64,000 bases of DNA from Halobacillus sp. A5 (GCF_024189315.1 NZ_JAIZEO010000004.1:1-64000), one strand, 5' to 3'. Shown: positions 25,652 to 37,178, counted from the first letter of the stretch. Notes: a model not told the origin generated them from the sequence alone. Numbers and translations are program-made.

Positions 25652-26023
25652 TCACTTGATGGTGTTTAAAGATAACATAAACCAGGTAAAATATACCGCA
25701 AGCCCTATCATAATAACTTTCACAAAAAATAAAGGAACGACAAACAACGCAGAATAGAGAATCGAAATCCATAAAACCGTAACCCCTACGATCTTGGCTT
25801 TAAGAGGGATCCCACGATGTTCCCGGTAGTTCTTAATGTAATGGCCAAAATATTTATTCTCCAGCAGCCACCAATACATGCGGTCCGAGCTGCGGAAAAA
25901 GCACGCAGCAGCTAAAAGGAGTAAGGGTGTTGTAGGAACTAAAGGCAGGACGATGCCGAGGATGCCAATCCCTAATGACACACAGCCTGAGATAATTAGG
26001 AAAACTTTTTTTACTTTCTGCAT
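25652..26023 (-). CDS. DUF454 family inner membrane protein (YbaN-like)
   Basis: The 123-residue protein has a hydrophobic N-terminal helix pair, the conserved GIVLPLVPTTPLLLLAAACFFRSS stretch, a short soluble WLLENKYFGHYIKNYREHRGIP segment, and two C-terminal helices. This is the YbaN/DUF454 layout, of unknown function. The Shine-Dalgarno (GGGGT) is weak. It is transcribed alone. Confidence 0.85.
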   Translation of the reverse strand: MQKVKKVFLIISGCVSLGIGILGIVLPLVPTTPLLLLAAACFFRSSDRMYWWLLENKYFGHYIKNYREHRGIPLKAKIVGVTVLWISILYSALFVVPLFFVKVIMIGLAVYFTWFMLSLNTIK

Positions 26024-26270
26024 ATAAAATACCCCGCAACGTTGAAATCTCCTTCAACCTTACCACAATTAACCTTTATACGGAATGAGCAGGTAATACC
26101 GCAGCAATACGCTGTAAAAGGATCTTGATGCGCATTTGATCCTGTTATCTAGCAAAAGTCCAATCCATGGATCGTTTACATCTTAACGGAAGGATGTAAA
26201 ATAGACCATATGATAAAATAGAAACACCTCCTCCAGAGAACAGCGAGGAAAGTTTAGGAGTGGACAATGA

Positions 26271-27437
26271 ATGGATAAAAAAGATATAGCCGGCATCCGC
26301 CGACAGCTCAAAGTCGATAATGATCTATTGAAGATCCGTGATATTTTCAACGTCTATATAATGAAGGAAACAACCGACATCTACCATCACCAGAGCCAGC
26401 CGTTCGAAATGCTCGATACTGATCAGCAGGAACTTTTCATGAATAATTTCAAGAAAACACTGTCAGGGCAGCTGGATGAAAAATTATTTGAACTGAAATT
26501 TCAGCGTGACGTCGAGAACAGCAGTCAATTTATTTTACATAAAGGGTTGTTAAGCAGCGAGGTCGAGGACTGGAAGGAACAAATGCTGCAGATGACAGAG
26601 AAAATGATTAAAGACCATCCGTACGAAAAGGACGTCGTCATTACGTTCATTCGCGCCGAATACTTAAAGCCGATGAAAAACCGCAATGATGAAGCGGAGG
26701 TAAGTGAACGGGACGCCGTCTACTCTAACCCCTTTATTCTGTGCAGCATCAACAAAACAGAGGAGCCGAAAAAAGAAATCCAGTTCGATTATGTGGAAAA
26801 AGAATTTAAATACAAGATCGAAGTAGATCCAGTTATTGACCTAAAGAACCCGATGACAGGATTTCTTTTCCCTACTATTACCGATGGAGCTTCAGACGTA
26901 AACCATGTTCTTTATGCCTCAGGAAAAGCGAATGAGCCTGACTATCGTTTCATTGAAGACGTATTAAATGGAGAAGAAATCATGACTGCAAAGGAAGACA
27001 AAACCGTCTTTGAGGAAGTCATCAGGGATGTCGTAGGCGACCAGCTCAATCCTTCCACGCTCGCTAACGTATACGGAGAAATCAATCGTGTCGTAGAAGA
27101 AAATGAAGAGGATGAAGCACCGAGGCTCGATTATAAGGACGTCGAGCGAGTTCTGTCACAAAGCGGCGAGAACGTAGAATCGGAAAAAATAAAAACCGCT
27201 TTTCAAAGAGTGACAGATGACGAAGGGTATGAGCTGAAAGCAAGCAGCATAGTGCCGAAATATAAATCAAAATCTATTAAAATTAATACAAAGATCGCCA
27301 ACATTTCCATCAGCCCGCAGGACCTGGAATATGTAAGGCAGGTTAATTATAAAGGGAAGCGCTGCATCATGATTGAAATTGAAGAAGACGCTGAAATTGA
27401 CGGATTTAAAATGCTGCCTGAAGCGTTTGGTGAATGA
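26271..27437 (+). CDS. DUF4317 protein of unknown function
   Basis: The 388-residue soluble protein begins MDKKDIAGIRRQLK and has the acidic, helix-rich sequence of the DUF4317 family found in Firmicutes. No catalytic motif, signal peptide or membrane segment is visible. The C-terminal part (YKSKSIKINTKIANISISP) looks like a compact beta domain. AGGAG lies 10 bases before the ATG. A long hairpin follows, so it forms a single-gene unit. I recognise the family only and cannot infer a role from neighbours. Confidence 0.8.
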   Translation: MDKKDIAGIRRQLKVDNDLLKIRDIFNVYIMKETTDIYHHQSQPFEMLDTDQQELFMNNFKKTLSGQLDEKLFELKFQRDVENSSQFILHKGLLSSEVEDWKEQMLQMTEKMIKDHPYEKDVVITFIRAEYLKPMKNRNDEAEVSERDAVYSNPFILCSINKTEEPKKEIQFDYVEKEFKYKIEVDPVIDLKNPMTGFLFPTITDGASDVNHVLYASGKANEPDYRFIEDVLNGEEIMTAKEDKTVFEEVIRDVVGDQLNPSTLANVYGEINRVVEENEEDEAPRLDYKDVERVLSQSGENVESEKIKTAFQRVTDDEGYELKASSIVPKYKSKSIKINTKIANISISPQDLEYVRQVNYKGKRCIMIEIEEDAEIDGFKMLPEAFGE

Positions 27438-27446
27438 TTTTTAATA

Positions 27447-27492
27447 AAGCAGAAGCTGATAGAAGAATTTATTCTATCAGCTTCTGCTTCTT
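27447..27492 (+). terminator. Terminator of the DUF4317 gene
   Basis: A perfect 18-bp stem (27447-27464 with 27472-27489) closes a 7-nt loop just after the stop codon and is followed by a short T-rich run. Confidence 0.88.
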
Positions 27493-27968
27493 TACTGACC
27501 AGAGAGAAAAATCCGGCTCCTCACTCCTCCAGCTCAACACTCTGGCTGCTCTCCCCGGAGAATGATACCGGGTGAGTGATCTTCAATGATGAAATCTCTA
27601 ATAGTGGATACACCCCTGCATTTTGAACAAAAAACATAATTAATTAGTTTACTCCTAATATCTTTAGGTAATGAAACCCACTTTGGGATAACTAGTCTAG
27701 CGACTCCATAGATTTAACTACGATCATCCTCTCCCCTCCCGCTTCAAAGCAACTTCCTGCATCACTTTGGAAAACTATTCTTTAAAACCGATAAAATCTA
27801 CTATAAATTCAGTAAATTTGTTAAAATAATGGGTAGACAACCATTACTTCCGTCACAATAACTTTCATACTTCTCAAAGCTTAGGGTGAGTCAATCACTT
27901 TCTCAACTGCCTAATTGAAAATAATTTCAAGAATTTGAGTATCTTGCTTTCAATTCATCCGCTAGTTT
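27493..27968. other. Long upstream region of katG, no gene seen
   Basis: I find no open frame with a start and Shine-Dalgarno in this AT-rich stretch. The last part holds the katG promoter elements. The rest is unexplained. Confidence 0.4.
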
Positions 27969-28007
27969 ATTATAATTATAATTTGATAGAGATTATAATT
28001 ATTTTCC
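27969..28007 (+). promoter_or_regulatory. katG promoter region with PerR/Fur-like boxes
   Basis: A perfect palindrome, ATTATAATTATAAT (27969-27982), overlaps the probable -10 (TATAAT, 27971-27976). A second site, TTATAATTATTTTCC (27993-28007), matches the PerR box TTATAATNATTATAA except for three bases. PerR represses catalase genes in Bacillus and releases them under peroxide, so peroxide induction is likely. Binding is inferred from motif. Confidence 0.62.
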
Positions 28008-28027
28008 ACATAAAGAAAGGGGAATGA

Positions 28028-30268
<2,241 letters not shown>

Positions 30269-30273
30269 TAAAT

Positions 30274-30345
30274 AAAAGCACCTTACCTGGATGCTTGAAG
30301 CGGGTTGTTTGGCTTCTAAGGCATTGGGTAAGGTGCTTTTTTATT
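30274..30345 (+). terminator. Terminator of katG
   Basis: AAAAGCACCTTACC pairs with GGTAAGGTGCTTTT (14 bp) around a 39-nt loop, then runs on in T. It starts a few bases after the katG stop codon. Confidence 0.88.
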
Positions 30346-30458
30346 TTGAAAACCTAAAAATATTACTTCATCTATGACTTTTCTACTCACGTCCCATACT
30401 CAGTCCTAGTTCTGCTTGCATCATTTCGAGTAGTTAGAGACTACTTCAACCACAAAAA

Positions 30459-30486
30459 TGCAGAGCAATGGTTTAATTGCTCTGCA
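30459..30486 (-). terminator. Terminator of the Mrr-type nuclease gene
   Basis: An 11-bp stem, TGCAGAGCAAT with ATTGCTCTGCA, is followed by TTTTTG on the minus strand, 17 bases after the nuclease stop codon. Confidence 0.82.
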
Positions 30487-30502
30487 CCTTTGTAATAGTA
30501 AT

Positions 30503-32185
30503 TTATTTTTTGTCCATCTCTTTTTCTTTGAGTTCCTGTTTCGCCTCTTTTAAATCTATTTTTGCTTTATGTCCATGCCTTTCTAATAAATGCAACAAAT
30601 TATTACCATTTAATAAAGTCAATGGCTTATCTTTAGCAAATGAATAAGCATCCGGGCCATAATCGGCTGTAGAAACTAAAATACCCTTTGTAGCACCTTC
30701 GTTCATAACTGTTCCATACAAATCACGAACAGCAGAAACTCCAACTACATTAGTATATCTCTTCGCTTGTATTACCATTTTTCCACCTCTCAATGGGTCA
30801 GGGTCGAAAGCAACTGCATCGACTCCACCATCTTTACTGGCCCTGGTAATTTTCACTTCTCCTCCAGCTTGGTTAAATTCCTTTTCAAACAACTCACGAA
30901 TCAGATTTTCAAAGTCCTGCCAATCCATAGCCGCTATATTCTCACTCTCATCAATGCCCCCGGCCACTTCGTAAGAAGAAACAAATCTAGGATCTTCTCT
31001 GTCTATCTTTATTATTGGAGCCACCGGAGATAAACTATGTAGCTTACTGCTTCCTATTCCTTTTAGCTTTTTAAAGCACATTTTGGGATTCACTTGTTCT
31101 AAATTTATTTCCAAGAATTCTTCTTTACTAGCCTGAACAGATAAAATACAAGCATTAACTGCTTGCCCCGTTGCTTTATCAACGGAATTTACCCATCCAT
31201 TAAAAACAATTGCATCCAAAGCGTCTATTACATCTGCTTCGAATAATTCGTGTAGAGATCTCAGAGTCATATTATACAACAAGCCATCGTATAGCTTTTT
31301 TCGAGCCGCTTCAGATAAGTGAACATCTTTAAATTCATTTCTGGATTGAATGTATTTTACTTCTTTCAACGTAGGTACATCTTCAGGTGAAGGCAATGAA
31401 TAATCAACTATCATTATTTTAGTTTCAGGATTATAATCTATATCAAATTCTTGTGGAAATTCATCAGGATAAACCGAATTTGATAACACCATATCACAAT
31501 AATCAATGATAGCTGTAGGTTTCTTATTTAAATAATTTTCTTTTTGCTTTTCAATCGCTTCATTCTTTTCATCACGGGAAGTTTCAAATAATACTTTTCC
31601 TTCTTCCCACTCCTTTAGTTTCTTTTTATAATTCGTTTTATTCTCATTATTTTTTTCTTTCGCCTCATTCTTTTCGGTTTCCCATTCACTCAATGCTTTT
31701 TCATAGTCCTCTTCCATAGCTTTTTCTTTTTTCTCTTTCATACTAGGAAATATTTTATCTAAAAGCCCTAATTGAGGTTGAAATTTTTCATTGTTTTTAT
31801 TAGGTCTTGGAGGGGAATTTAATTCTGTAGGAGATGTAGGTTGAGGTTTATCAAATTCCCCTTTATCCTTTAAATTTTCCCAGTCTATTTTGTCATCAAC
31901 ACTCAAAGTGTAGAGCAGAGTTTCTTCTATCTTTTTAAGTTCTTCTTCAGCTTCCTCTGTTTGTTGCAAAGCAAACATTTTTTTCTCTTCTTTTTCTTGT
32001 GCCATCTTTTCTCGCTCAGCTTTTTTAGCCTCTGCTTCTTGCTTTTTTTCCCACATATCTGCCCATTGATTTCTTTGAGCTCGTGCCTTCTGCTCTACTA
32101 CATATCGATCCGAACCTCTTATCACTCGGTATTTGTTTAAACCACTGTGTTTAACTTCTACTTCATGAACATTTCTGTACGCCAT
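30503..32185 (-). CDS. Mrr-type restriction endonuclease with N-terminal coiled coil
   Basis: The 560-residue protein has three parts. The N-terminus (about 1-45) contains HSGLNKYRVIRGSDRYVVEQKA. A long, highly charged coiled-coil section runs to about residue 230. The C-terminal PD-(D/E)xK nuclease domain starts at MDWQDFENLIRELFEKEF, with DGGVDAVAF and VIQAKRYTNVVG as the Asp and Gln-x-Lys catalytic elements. Mrr-fold enzymes cut methylated or foreign DNA. There is no methylase partner, which suits a type IV-like or phage-defence role, but this is inference. AGGAGG precedes the start. It sits just outside the left end of the 14-kb island. Confidence 0.8.
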   Translation of the reverse strand: MAYRNVHEVEVKHSGLNKYRVIRGSDRYVVEQKARAQRNQWADMWEKKQEAEAKKAEREKMAQEKEEKKMFALQQTEEAEEELKKIEETLLYTLSVDDKIDWENLKDKGEFDKPQPTSPTELNSPPRPNKNNEKFQPQLGLLDKIFPSMKEKKEKAMEEDYEKALSEWETEKNEAKEKNNENKTNYKKKLKEWEEGKVLFETSRDEKNEAIEKQKENYLNKKPTAIIDYCDMVLSNSVYPDEFPQEFDIDYNPETKIMIVDYSLPSPEDVPTLKEVKYIQSRNEFKDVHLSEAARKKLYDGLLYNMTLRSLHELFEADVIDALDAIVFNGWVNSVDKATGQAVNACILSVQASKEEFLEINLEQVNPKMCFKKLKGIGSSKLHSLSPVAPIIKIDREDPRFVSSYEVAGGIDESENIAAMDWQDFENLIRELFEKEFNQAGGEVKITRASKDGGVDAVAFDPDPLRGGKMVIQAKRYTNVVGVSAVRDLYGTVMNEGATKGILVSTADYGPDAYSFAKDKPLTLLNGNNLLHLLERHGHKAKIDLKEAKQELKEKEMDKK

Positions 32186-32337
32186 ATTATTCCTCCTATA
32201 TTTGTTTATGCATTACCCAGTCTAGTACCTAAGACAATTTTACCATTAAATATTTTCAGTACAAAACCCTCTATTACATAATGAATATGGATCATTATTC
32301 TAAAGTATTACAATGCTAATCATTCAAAGAAACATAA

Positions 32338-32410
32338 AAAAGGCAACACTCAGAGGGTTAGTTGCCTTTTCTTCTAATGAGTTGCGAGACACACTCCACG
32401 TGATTCGTCT
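32338..32410 (-). pseudogene. Displaced original 3' end of rlmD with its terminator
   Basis: Read on the minus strand in the rlmD frame, this stretch encodes ...TNHVECVSQLIRRKGN and a TAA stop (32360-32358). The first part equals the C-terminus of the intact rlmD (46427), and then the sequences diverge. A 10-bp hairpin (32338-32347 with 32361-32370) overlapping the stop and followed by T on the minus strand would be the original rlmD terminator. It was cut off when the island integrated. No promoter or start remains. Confidence 0.8.
32389..32410. repeat. Left attachment-site repeat of the island
   Basis: These 22 bases, containing CCACGTGATTCGTCT, are identical to 46452-46473 inside the rlmD 3' end. 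The flanks differ on both sides. A 22-bp exact direct repeat bracketing an integrase-bearing segment is the mark of site-specific integration. Confidence 0.82.
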
Positions 32411-32857
32411 AAGGTACTCCTTTTAATTGCATTTAATCACTTTTAATTACACTGTACTTTGAGTGATACCAACCAAATGTAAACAAGTTTTCGTCCTATG
32501 AATTTTATTGCCAATTTACCATTACGTGGTCAAATGTGTGACCACGTGACCGTTTTTTAATAAGAAATTATTCTCAAGAATAACCCGGTTCTTGAATAAA
32601 GGAGAAGCTAAAAATTTAGGATGCGATCTTCAGCTATCGCCCCCCGATCGTAAAAAAGACTAGAATGAGTCGGATGATTTAAGTTGAAGTTTAGCCTCTC
32701 AACTTAAGCAACAAAAAAATGACTAATAAGGTTCTCTTCTAACATAAAATATTCTCTCTGATTAATATACAGAGTGTAAGGAATAGCTTAGACAAATATT
32801 GTATTGATTTATATATTTTATTTCACTTCCATATAATAACTCACAAGTATTTTATAA
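32411..32857. other. Left inner arm of the island, no gene seen
   Basis: Just inside the left repeat lie three similar words, CTTTTAATTGC, ATTTAATCAC and CTTTTAATTAC, spaced about 12 bp (32420-32455). They could be integrase arm-binding sites. At 32524-32558 a 9-bp hairpin (ACGTGGTCA with TGACCACGT) ends in GACCGTTTTTT; it resembles the hairpin after the integrase. The remaining bases up to the MFS stop show nothing I can name. Confidence 0.45.
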
Positions 32858-33988
32858 TTATTCAGCATTTATCTTCTTACTCATAATGGCACATAGCGTT
32901 AATGGCAATGCACTAAATATAAATATATAACCTAGCCCCATAATTGCAGAGATACCAGAAATGAATAAAGGGGTTATTGTTTGCGATAGCCTATTCCCAG
33001 CAATTCTTATTGCTAAAGATTCTCCCATTCTTTCTTCAGGTGCTAAGTACACAGTTATCATAATGGTAAGCGGCTGTACAATGCCAAGACCAATGCCAAA
33101 AATGGCTGATACAGCAGCAATACTTATAAATCCCGTTATAAAAGACATAGAACCGTAGGCAATTGCTCCTAAAAACATAAAGAAGCGTAAAACTTTAACT
33201 TTTCCATAATGGTGGACTAGCATGGGGAGATATAATCTAGTTATTATACTTGCAAATGATTGAATCGTTAGAATCCAACCAATTTCAGAAGGACTGATTC
33301 CTATCGAGTTAGCATATAGAGGAAAGAAAACATAAAAGATATCTAAAACAGCTAAATTTAACATACTGATTAAAAAAATATTTTTCATTCCCGGGATAGT
33401 GATAACATCTTTCACTCTGCGTTCTTTTTTTGTTATTTCCTTGGAATTCACGGTTGATTTAATGAATATTCCAACAATTATCAGTCCAATTGTTATAATG
33501 AAAAAAAGAAGATAGGAAGCTTTAAATCCTATATGTTCTGAAGAGTAACCGCCTATTAGTGGGCCTAACATCATACCACTTGAAACAAATAGACTAAAGG
33601 TTGCGATCGCGCTGTCCCTTTTTTGAGAAGAAACTGATTTTGTTAACCCATTCTGGAGAGCTACTAATGTTAGAAACTGAGAACCTCCGAGTAATAATTG
33701 AGAGGCATAAAGAGTAGTTAAATTCGGAAAAAAATAAGGGATTACAAGTGCCAGAATAAGCCCTGAAGCTCCAAGCAGTATGGGGATTCTCTCACCAATC
33801 AAATCGACTAATCGTCCTATATTTACGGAAAGCAGTAAAGGTGTTAAAGAATAACAGGCAGTGAGTATACCTATTTCAGTTACCGATGCTCCGAGTGAAT
33901 CTGCAAATAAAGAAGTCATTGGACGAACAGCAGATATAGGCAATAGGACAAAGATCGCAGCAATTAAGTATAAAAAATATTTATTCAT
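32858..33988 (-). CDS. Major facilitator superfamily transporter (island)
   Basis: This 376-residue protein has 12 predicted helices and the MFS loop motif in modified form (NIGRLVDLIGERIP). I start it at ATG 33988 (MNKYFLYLIAAIF), which has AGGTGGG upstream. An ATG nine codons earlier lacks one. It lies 16 bases after the thioesterase gene and shares its minus-strand promoter region with iclR. It may export or import the compound degraded by the neighbouring operon; the substrate is unknown. The AT-rich codon use matches the rest of the island. Confidence 0.8.
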   Translation of the reverse strand: MNKYFLYLIAAIFVLLPISAVRPMTSLFADSLGASVTEIGILTACYSLTPLLLSVNIGRLVDLIGERIPILLGASGLILALVIPYFFPNLTTLYASQLLLGGSQFLTLVALQNGLTKSVSSQKRDSAIATFSLFVSSGMMLGPLIGGYSSEHIGFKASYLLFFIITIGLIIVGIFIKSTVNSKEITKKERRVKDVITIPGMKNIFLISMLNLAVLDIFYVFFPLYANSIGISPSEIGWILTIQSFASIITRLYLPMLVHHYGKVKVLRFFMFLGAIAYGSMSFITGFISIAAVSAIFGIGLGIVQPLTIMITVYLAPEERMGESLAIRIAGNRLSQTITPLFISGISAIMGLGYIFIFSALPLTLCAIMSKKINAE

Positions 33989-34004
33989 GGGCAACCCACC
34001 TAAT

Positions 34005-34379
34005 TTATTTAACAATCATATAAGTGGCCGTTCCGTGAGCGACTACTTTCCCGTCTTCATTTTTAATTTGAGCCTCTCCTACAATAATTGATTGCCCTTT
34101 ATTTATTATTCTTCCTTCACCTATTAATTTAGAACCCGTAGACGGACGCAAATAATTTACTTTCATTTCTACTGTGACTGCTGCTTTTTTCTCGGGTAAT
34201 AGGGAGCGTATAGACGTTCCTACAGCAGCATCTACCATAGTGGCCAGTACTCCGCCATGTACCGTACCATGTCTTTGAGTAAGCAACCCTGTAACCTCTA
34301 ACTCTATTTTAGAAAGTCCGTCTTTTTTAAAAACTTCGGTAAGCCCGATATGATTCCAAAATGGATGGTCAGAATTCAT
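34005..34379 (-). CDS. PaaI-type acyl-CoA thioesterase (hotdog fold)
   Basis: The 124-residue protein carries the hotdog signature RHGTVHGGVLATMVDAAVG, with the catalytic acidic residue in the helix, as in PaaI/YbgC-like thioesterases. These release CoA from stalled aryl- or acyl-CoA intermediates. I start at ATG 34379, seven bases after GGAG. The upstream continuation crosses the iclR operator and is not coding. It is divergent from iclR across the operator. The role here would be to recycle CoA when the degradation operon jams. Confidence 0.83.
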   Translation of the reverse strand: MNSDHPFWNHIGLTEVFKKDGLSKIELEVTGLLTQRHGTVHGGVLATMVDAAVGTSIRSLLPEKKAAVTVEMKVNYLRPSTGSKLIGEGRIINKGQSIIVGEAQIKNEDGKVVAHGTATYMIVK

Positions 34380-34440
34380 CATCTCACTCCTTTGTTGACC
34401 ATTTTGCTTTACAAAATCTACATAAAGATTTATACTTAAA

Positions 34441-34465
34441 CCGATTATCGGATTTATAATCCGAT
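34441..34465. promoter_or_regulatory. IclR-type operator between iclR and the thioesterase gene
   Basis: CCGATTATCGG (34441-34451) overlaps the perfect palindrome ATCGGATT-TAT-AATCCGAT (34447-34465). The same 25-bp layout occurs at 43996-44020 in front of the CoA-transferase operon, with 20 of 25 positions identical. A TATAAT (34455-34460) inside it could be the iclR -10, which suggests autoregulation. The regulator-operator link is inferred. Confidence 0.68.
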
Positions 34466-34495
34466 ATATAAACCATAATGAAGGCAGGTATCTAA

Positions 34496-35254
34496 ATGGT
34501 AGATAAATCAACCTCCCAAACTCTACGAAGAGGATTATTAGTGCTAGATTACTTTCAGGGAAAAGATGCAGAATACAGCGTTAAAGAAATTGCTAAACAC
34601 TTAGACATTTCCTCAACCGTCACCTTTCGACTAGTGAATACTTTAGTCGAAAGCGGTTATCTAGAGAAAAATGTAAACAGCGGAAAATACAGATTAGGAT
34701 TTAACGCATATAAATTAGGCCTGAGTGCTGACCCTCATTTTAGTCTTCAACAATTAGCTCTTCCATTTCTAGAACAAGTGGCTGAAAAAACTCAAGAAAC
34801 CGTGAGCATGTATGTCGTCAATCCGCTTACTTTAAACGGGATTTGTATTACATCACTTGAAAGTCCACAAGAAATCAAATTCTCAACTCCTGTGGGGACA
34901 AGCCGATCTCTGTATCGCGGTGCATCTAAGAAAGTTATGCTGGCATTCATGGAACCACCCCAGCAAGAACAAGTTTTTCAAAGAGCTATTGCGGATGGGT
35001 TCACAGATATTGATGAATTAAAAAAGGATTTAGAGAAGATTAAAACAGATGGCTTTGCACATTCAGAAAGTGAAGTGTACAAAGGAGCCGTAAATGTATC
35101 GGTACCAATTTTATCATCGAATGGCCGTATTCTTGCTGGCATCTCTATTACTTTCCCTGTTTTTAGAAAAGAGAAGGATACAGTTACTACTTTTTCTAAA
35201 TACTTGATCGATGCAGCAAAGCAAATCGAAAATTCTTTAGAAGTAGTCATGTAA
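34496..35254 (+). CDS. IclR-family transcriptional regulator
   Basis: The 252-residue protein has an N-terminal winged helix (SVKEIAKHLDISSTVTFRLVNTLVESGYLEK) and a C-terminal GAF-like effector domain (YRGASKKVMLAFM, ISITFPVF). IclR proteins respond to small organic acids or aromatics and usually control the adjacent catabolic genes. The gene is divergent from the thioesterase-MFS pair, and an inverted repeat lies between them. An almost identical repeat at the CoA-transferase promoter makes that operon its probable target. The ligand is likely the imported acid or its CoA ester. Confidence 0.9.
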   Translation: MVDKSTSQTLRRGLLVLDYFQGKDAEYSVKEIAKHLDISSTVTFRLVNTLVESGYLEKNVNSGKYRLGFNAYKLGLSADPHFSLQQLALPFLEQVAEKTQETVSMYVVNPLTLNGICITSLESPQEIKFSTPVGTSRSLYRGASKKVMLAFMEPPQQEQVFQRAIADGFTDIDELKKDLEKIKTDGFAHSESEVYKGAVNVSVPILSSNGRILAGISITFPVFRKEKDTVTTFSKYLIDAAKQIENSLEVVM

Positions 35255-35265
35255 CTTCAATCATT

Positions 35266-35297
35266 AAAAATCCCCGAACGATACGGGGATTTTTTTA
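35266..35297. terminator. Bidirectional terminator between iclR and the TRAP permease
   Basis: AAAATCCCCG (35267-35276) pairs with CGGGGATTTT (35284-35293) and continues in T. It separates the convergent iclR and TRAP permease genes and works on either strand, because both sides are A/T runs. Confidence 0.88.
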
Positions 35298-37178
35298 CTG
35301 TGCTTCTTCTTTGCTATTCGAAGCGTAAACGTTTGTTTTCACTAAATATACATATCCAACAAAACATATAGCAAGTGCTATACCTATGGTATCTGTTATT
35401 GATTCAGGGAATATCAGTAACAAAGAAGCTGCCAATGGAATTACTCTTTCGATAAGTGTTAAGCTTCTTCGCATCCAACCCACTGTAGCGGATGATAACA
35501 AGATGACTCCCATAAGGCTGGTAGTAAAGGCGAGTATGATGTCCAGTCCATCTCCTTGAAACAATAGAGCTGGTCCATATACGAACATAAATGGAATAAT
35601 AAAACCCACCAATCCAATACGTAATGAAGTAAAACTAGTAGCCATCGGATTACTCCCGGCAATACCAGCAGCTGTATACGATGCAAGGGCTACTGGTGGT
35701 GTTATAGGAGCAAGACAAGTGTAGTAATAAACAAACATGTGAGCAACAATGACTGGCAGCCCTACTTCCACCAATGCTGGTGCTGTTAGGACACCTAATA
35801 AAATATAAGCTGCAGTGGGAGGAAGCCCCATACCCAAGATAATACTTGCCACTGTGGCAATGAGAAGTGTGAGAAAGAAGGAACTATCAGCAATTCCTAT
35901 CATAAGACTCGTTAATGTAATCCCAATTCCTGTTAAGTTTACTATCCCTACGACGATTCCTGCTGTTCCACAGGCTACGGTTACCATCAGCATGCCTTTG
36001 GCTCCCGTATGAAGAGCATCTAAAAGAAAACTCCATTTAATGGTTTTTCTTTTAAAAATAAAAGTTGAGATAACAAGAGCAACTATTGCCCAACAAGCAG
36101 CTCTCATTGGGGAAGAGTGGACAATCATTAGCATATAAATTAGTACGGCGAGCCCAATATACAAATGAACGCCCTGCTTTGCTACTCTCTTCAAATCAGG
36201 CAATTCTTCTTTCTTAAGCCCTTTCATATTCTTTTTTGCCGCTTCAAAATCTACTGAAAAATAAACAGAGAGAAAGTACAACAATGCTGGAATTAAGGCA
36301 GCAATAATAATTTCTGAATAGGGAATTCCTGTCATTTCAGCCATTACGAACGCACCCGCCCCCATAATCGGTGGCATGATAGCCCCTCCGGTTGAAGCAA
36401 CAGATTCCACTCCTCCTGCAACCTTGGGTTTGTACCCCACCTTCTTCATGAGAGGTATGGTAAATTGACCGGTTATACTGACATTGGCTACTTGACTGCC
36501 TGAAATTGTACCCGTTAAGGCACTTGCAAGTACAGATACTTTAGCAGGACCACCTCTAAACTTCCCGCCAATAGCAAATGCCATATCTACGAATAGTTTC
36601 CCAGCTCCCGTCGAATTCAAAAATGCTCCAAAAAGGATAAACAATGCGATAAAAGTAGCTGCAACTCCTAATGTAGTCCCCCAGATGCCATTTGTGGACA
36701 TGTATACTAGAGATACCATTCTTTCATAAGAAATCTCTCGTATTGAAAACATGCCGCCCAATAGATATCCATAAAATCCATATGCTAAGAATAGAACTCC
36801 AATGAATGGTAAGATCCAGCCCGTTAATCTTCTAGTAGCTTCCAAGAGAAGAATGATTGTTACACCTGCAAAAATTTGATCGGCTAAATTAGGGTTTCCT
36901 ACTCTTTCAAACAAGTCGTAATAAGTGGAATAAAGGTAAATCCCACTGGCTAAAGCAAGAATTACAGCCAGATAATCCAACCAACGAAATTTAAAAGATT
37001 TGCTGATAGGGTATATCAAAAAAATGATCATTAATACTAAAGTTAAGTGAACGCCTCTTTGCAGCATTGGAGTTAATACTCCAAACCCGCCTGTATATAA
37101 TTGGAACAATGAGAGAATTAATGTTAAGGGGAAAATAATCTTTTTTACTATGCCATACTCTTTTATTGAACTAGTCAA
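35295..37178 (-). CDS. TRAP transporter fused permease subunit (TAXI type)
   Basis: The 627-residue membrane protein fuses the small (DctQ-like) and large (DctM-like) TRAP permease subunits, as is normal for TAXI-TRAP systems. Helical segments run throughout. Conserved blocks include GGAIMPPIMGAGAFVMAEMTG, LGMGLPPTAAYILLGVLTAPAL and PITPPVALASYTAAGIAGS. It uses a Na+ or H+ gradient with the binding protein encoded just upstream (37251). It is the last gene of the minus-strand operon. TAXI systems carry organic acids such as glutamate, alpha-ketoglutarate or aromatic and alicyclic acids; the substrate here is unknown. Confidence 0.9.
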   Translation of the reverse strand: MTSSIKEYGIVKKIIFPLTLILSLFQLYTGGFGVLTPMLQRGVHLTLVLMIIFLIYPISKSFKFRWLDYLAVILALASGIYLYSTYYDLFERVGNPNLADQIFAGVTIILLLEATRRLTGWILPFIGVLFLAYGFYGYLLGGMFSIREISYERMVSLVYMSTNGIWGTTLGVAATFIALFILFGAFLNSTGAGKLFVDMAFAIGGKFRGGPAKVSVLASALTGTISGSQVANVSITGQFTIPLMKKVGYKPKVAGGVESVASTGGAIMPPIMGAGAFVMAEMTGIPYSEIIIAALIPALLYFLSVYFSVDFEAAKKNMKGLKKEELPDLKRVAKQGVHLYIGLAVLIYMLMIVHSSPMRAACWAIVALVISTFIFKRKTIKWSFLLDALHTGAKGMLMVTVACGTAGIVVGIVNLTGIGITLTSLMIGIADSSFFLTLLIATVASIILGMGLPPTAAYILLGVLTAPALVEVGLPVIVAHMFVYYYTCLAPITPPVALASYTAAGIAGSNPMATSFTSLRIGLVGFIIPFMFVYGPALLFQGDGLDIILAFTTSLMGVILLSSATVGWMRRSLTLIERVIPLAASLLLIFPESITDTIGIALAICFVGYVYLVKTNVYASNSKEEAQ

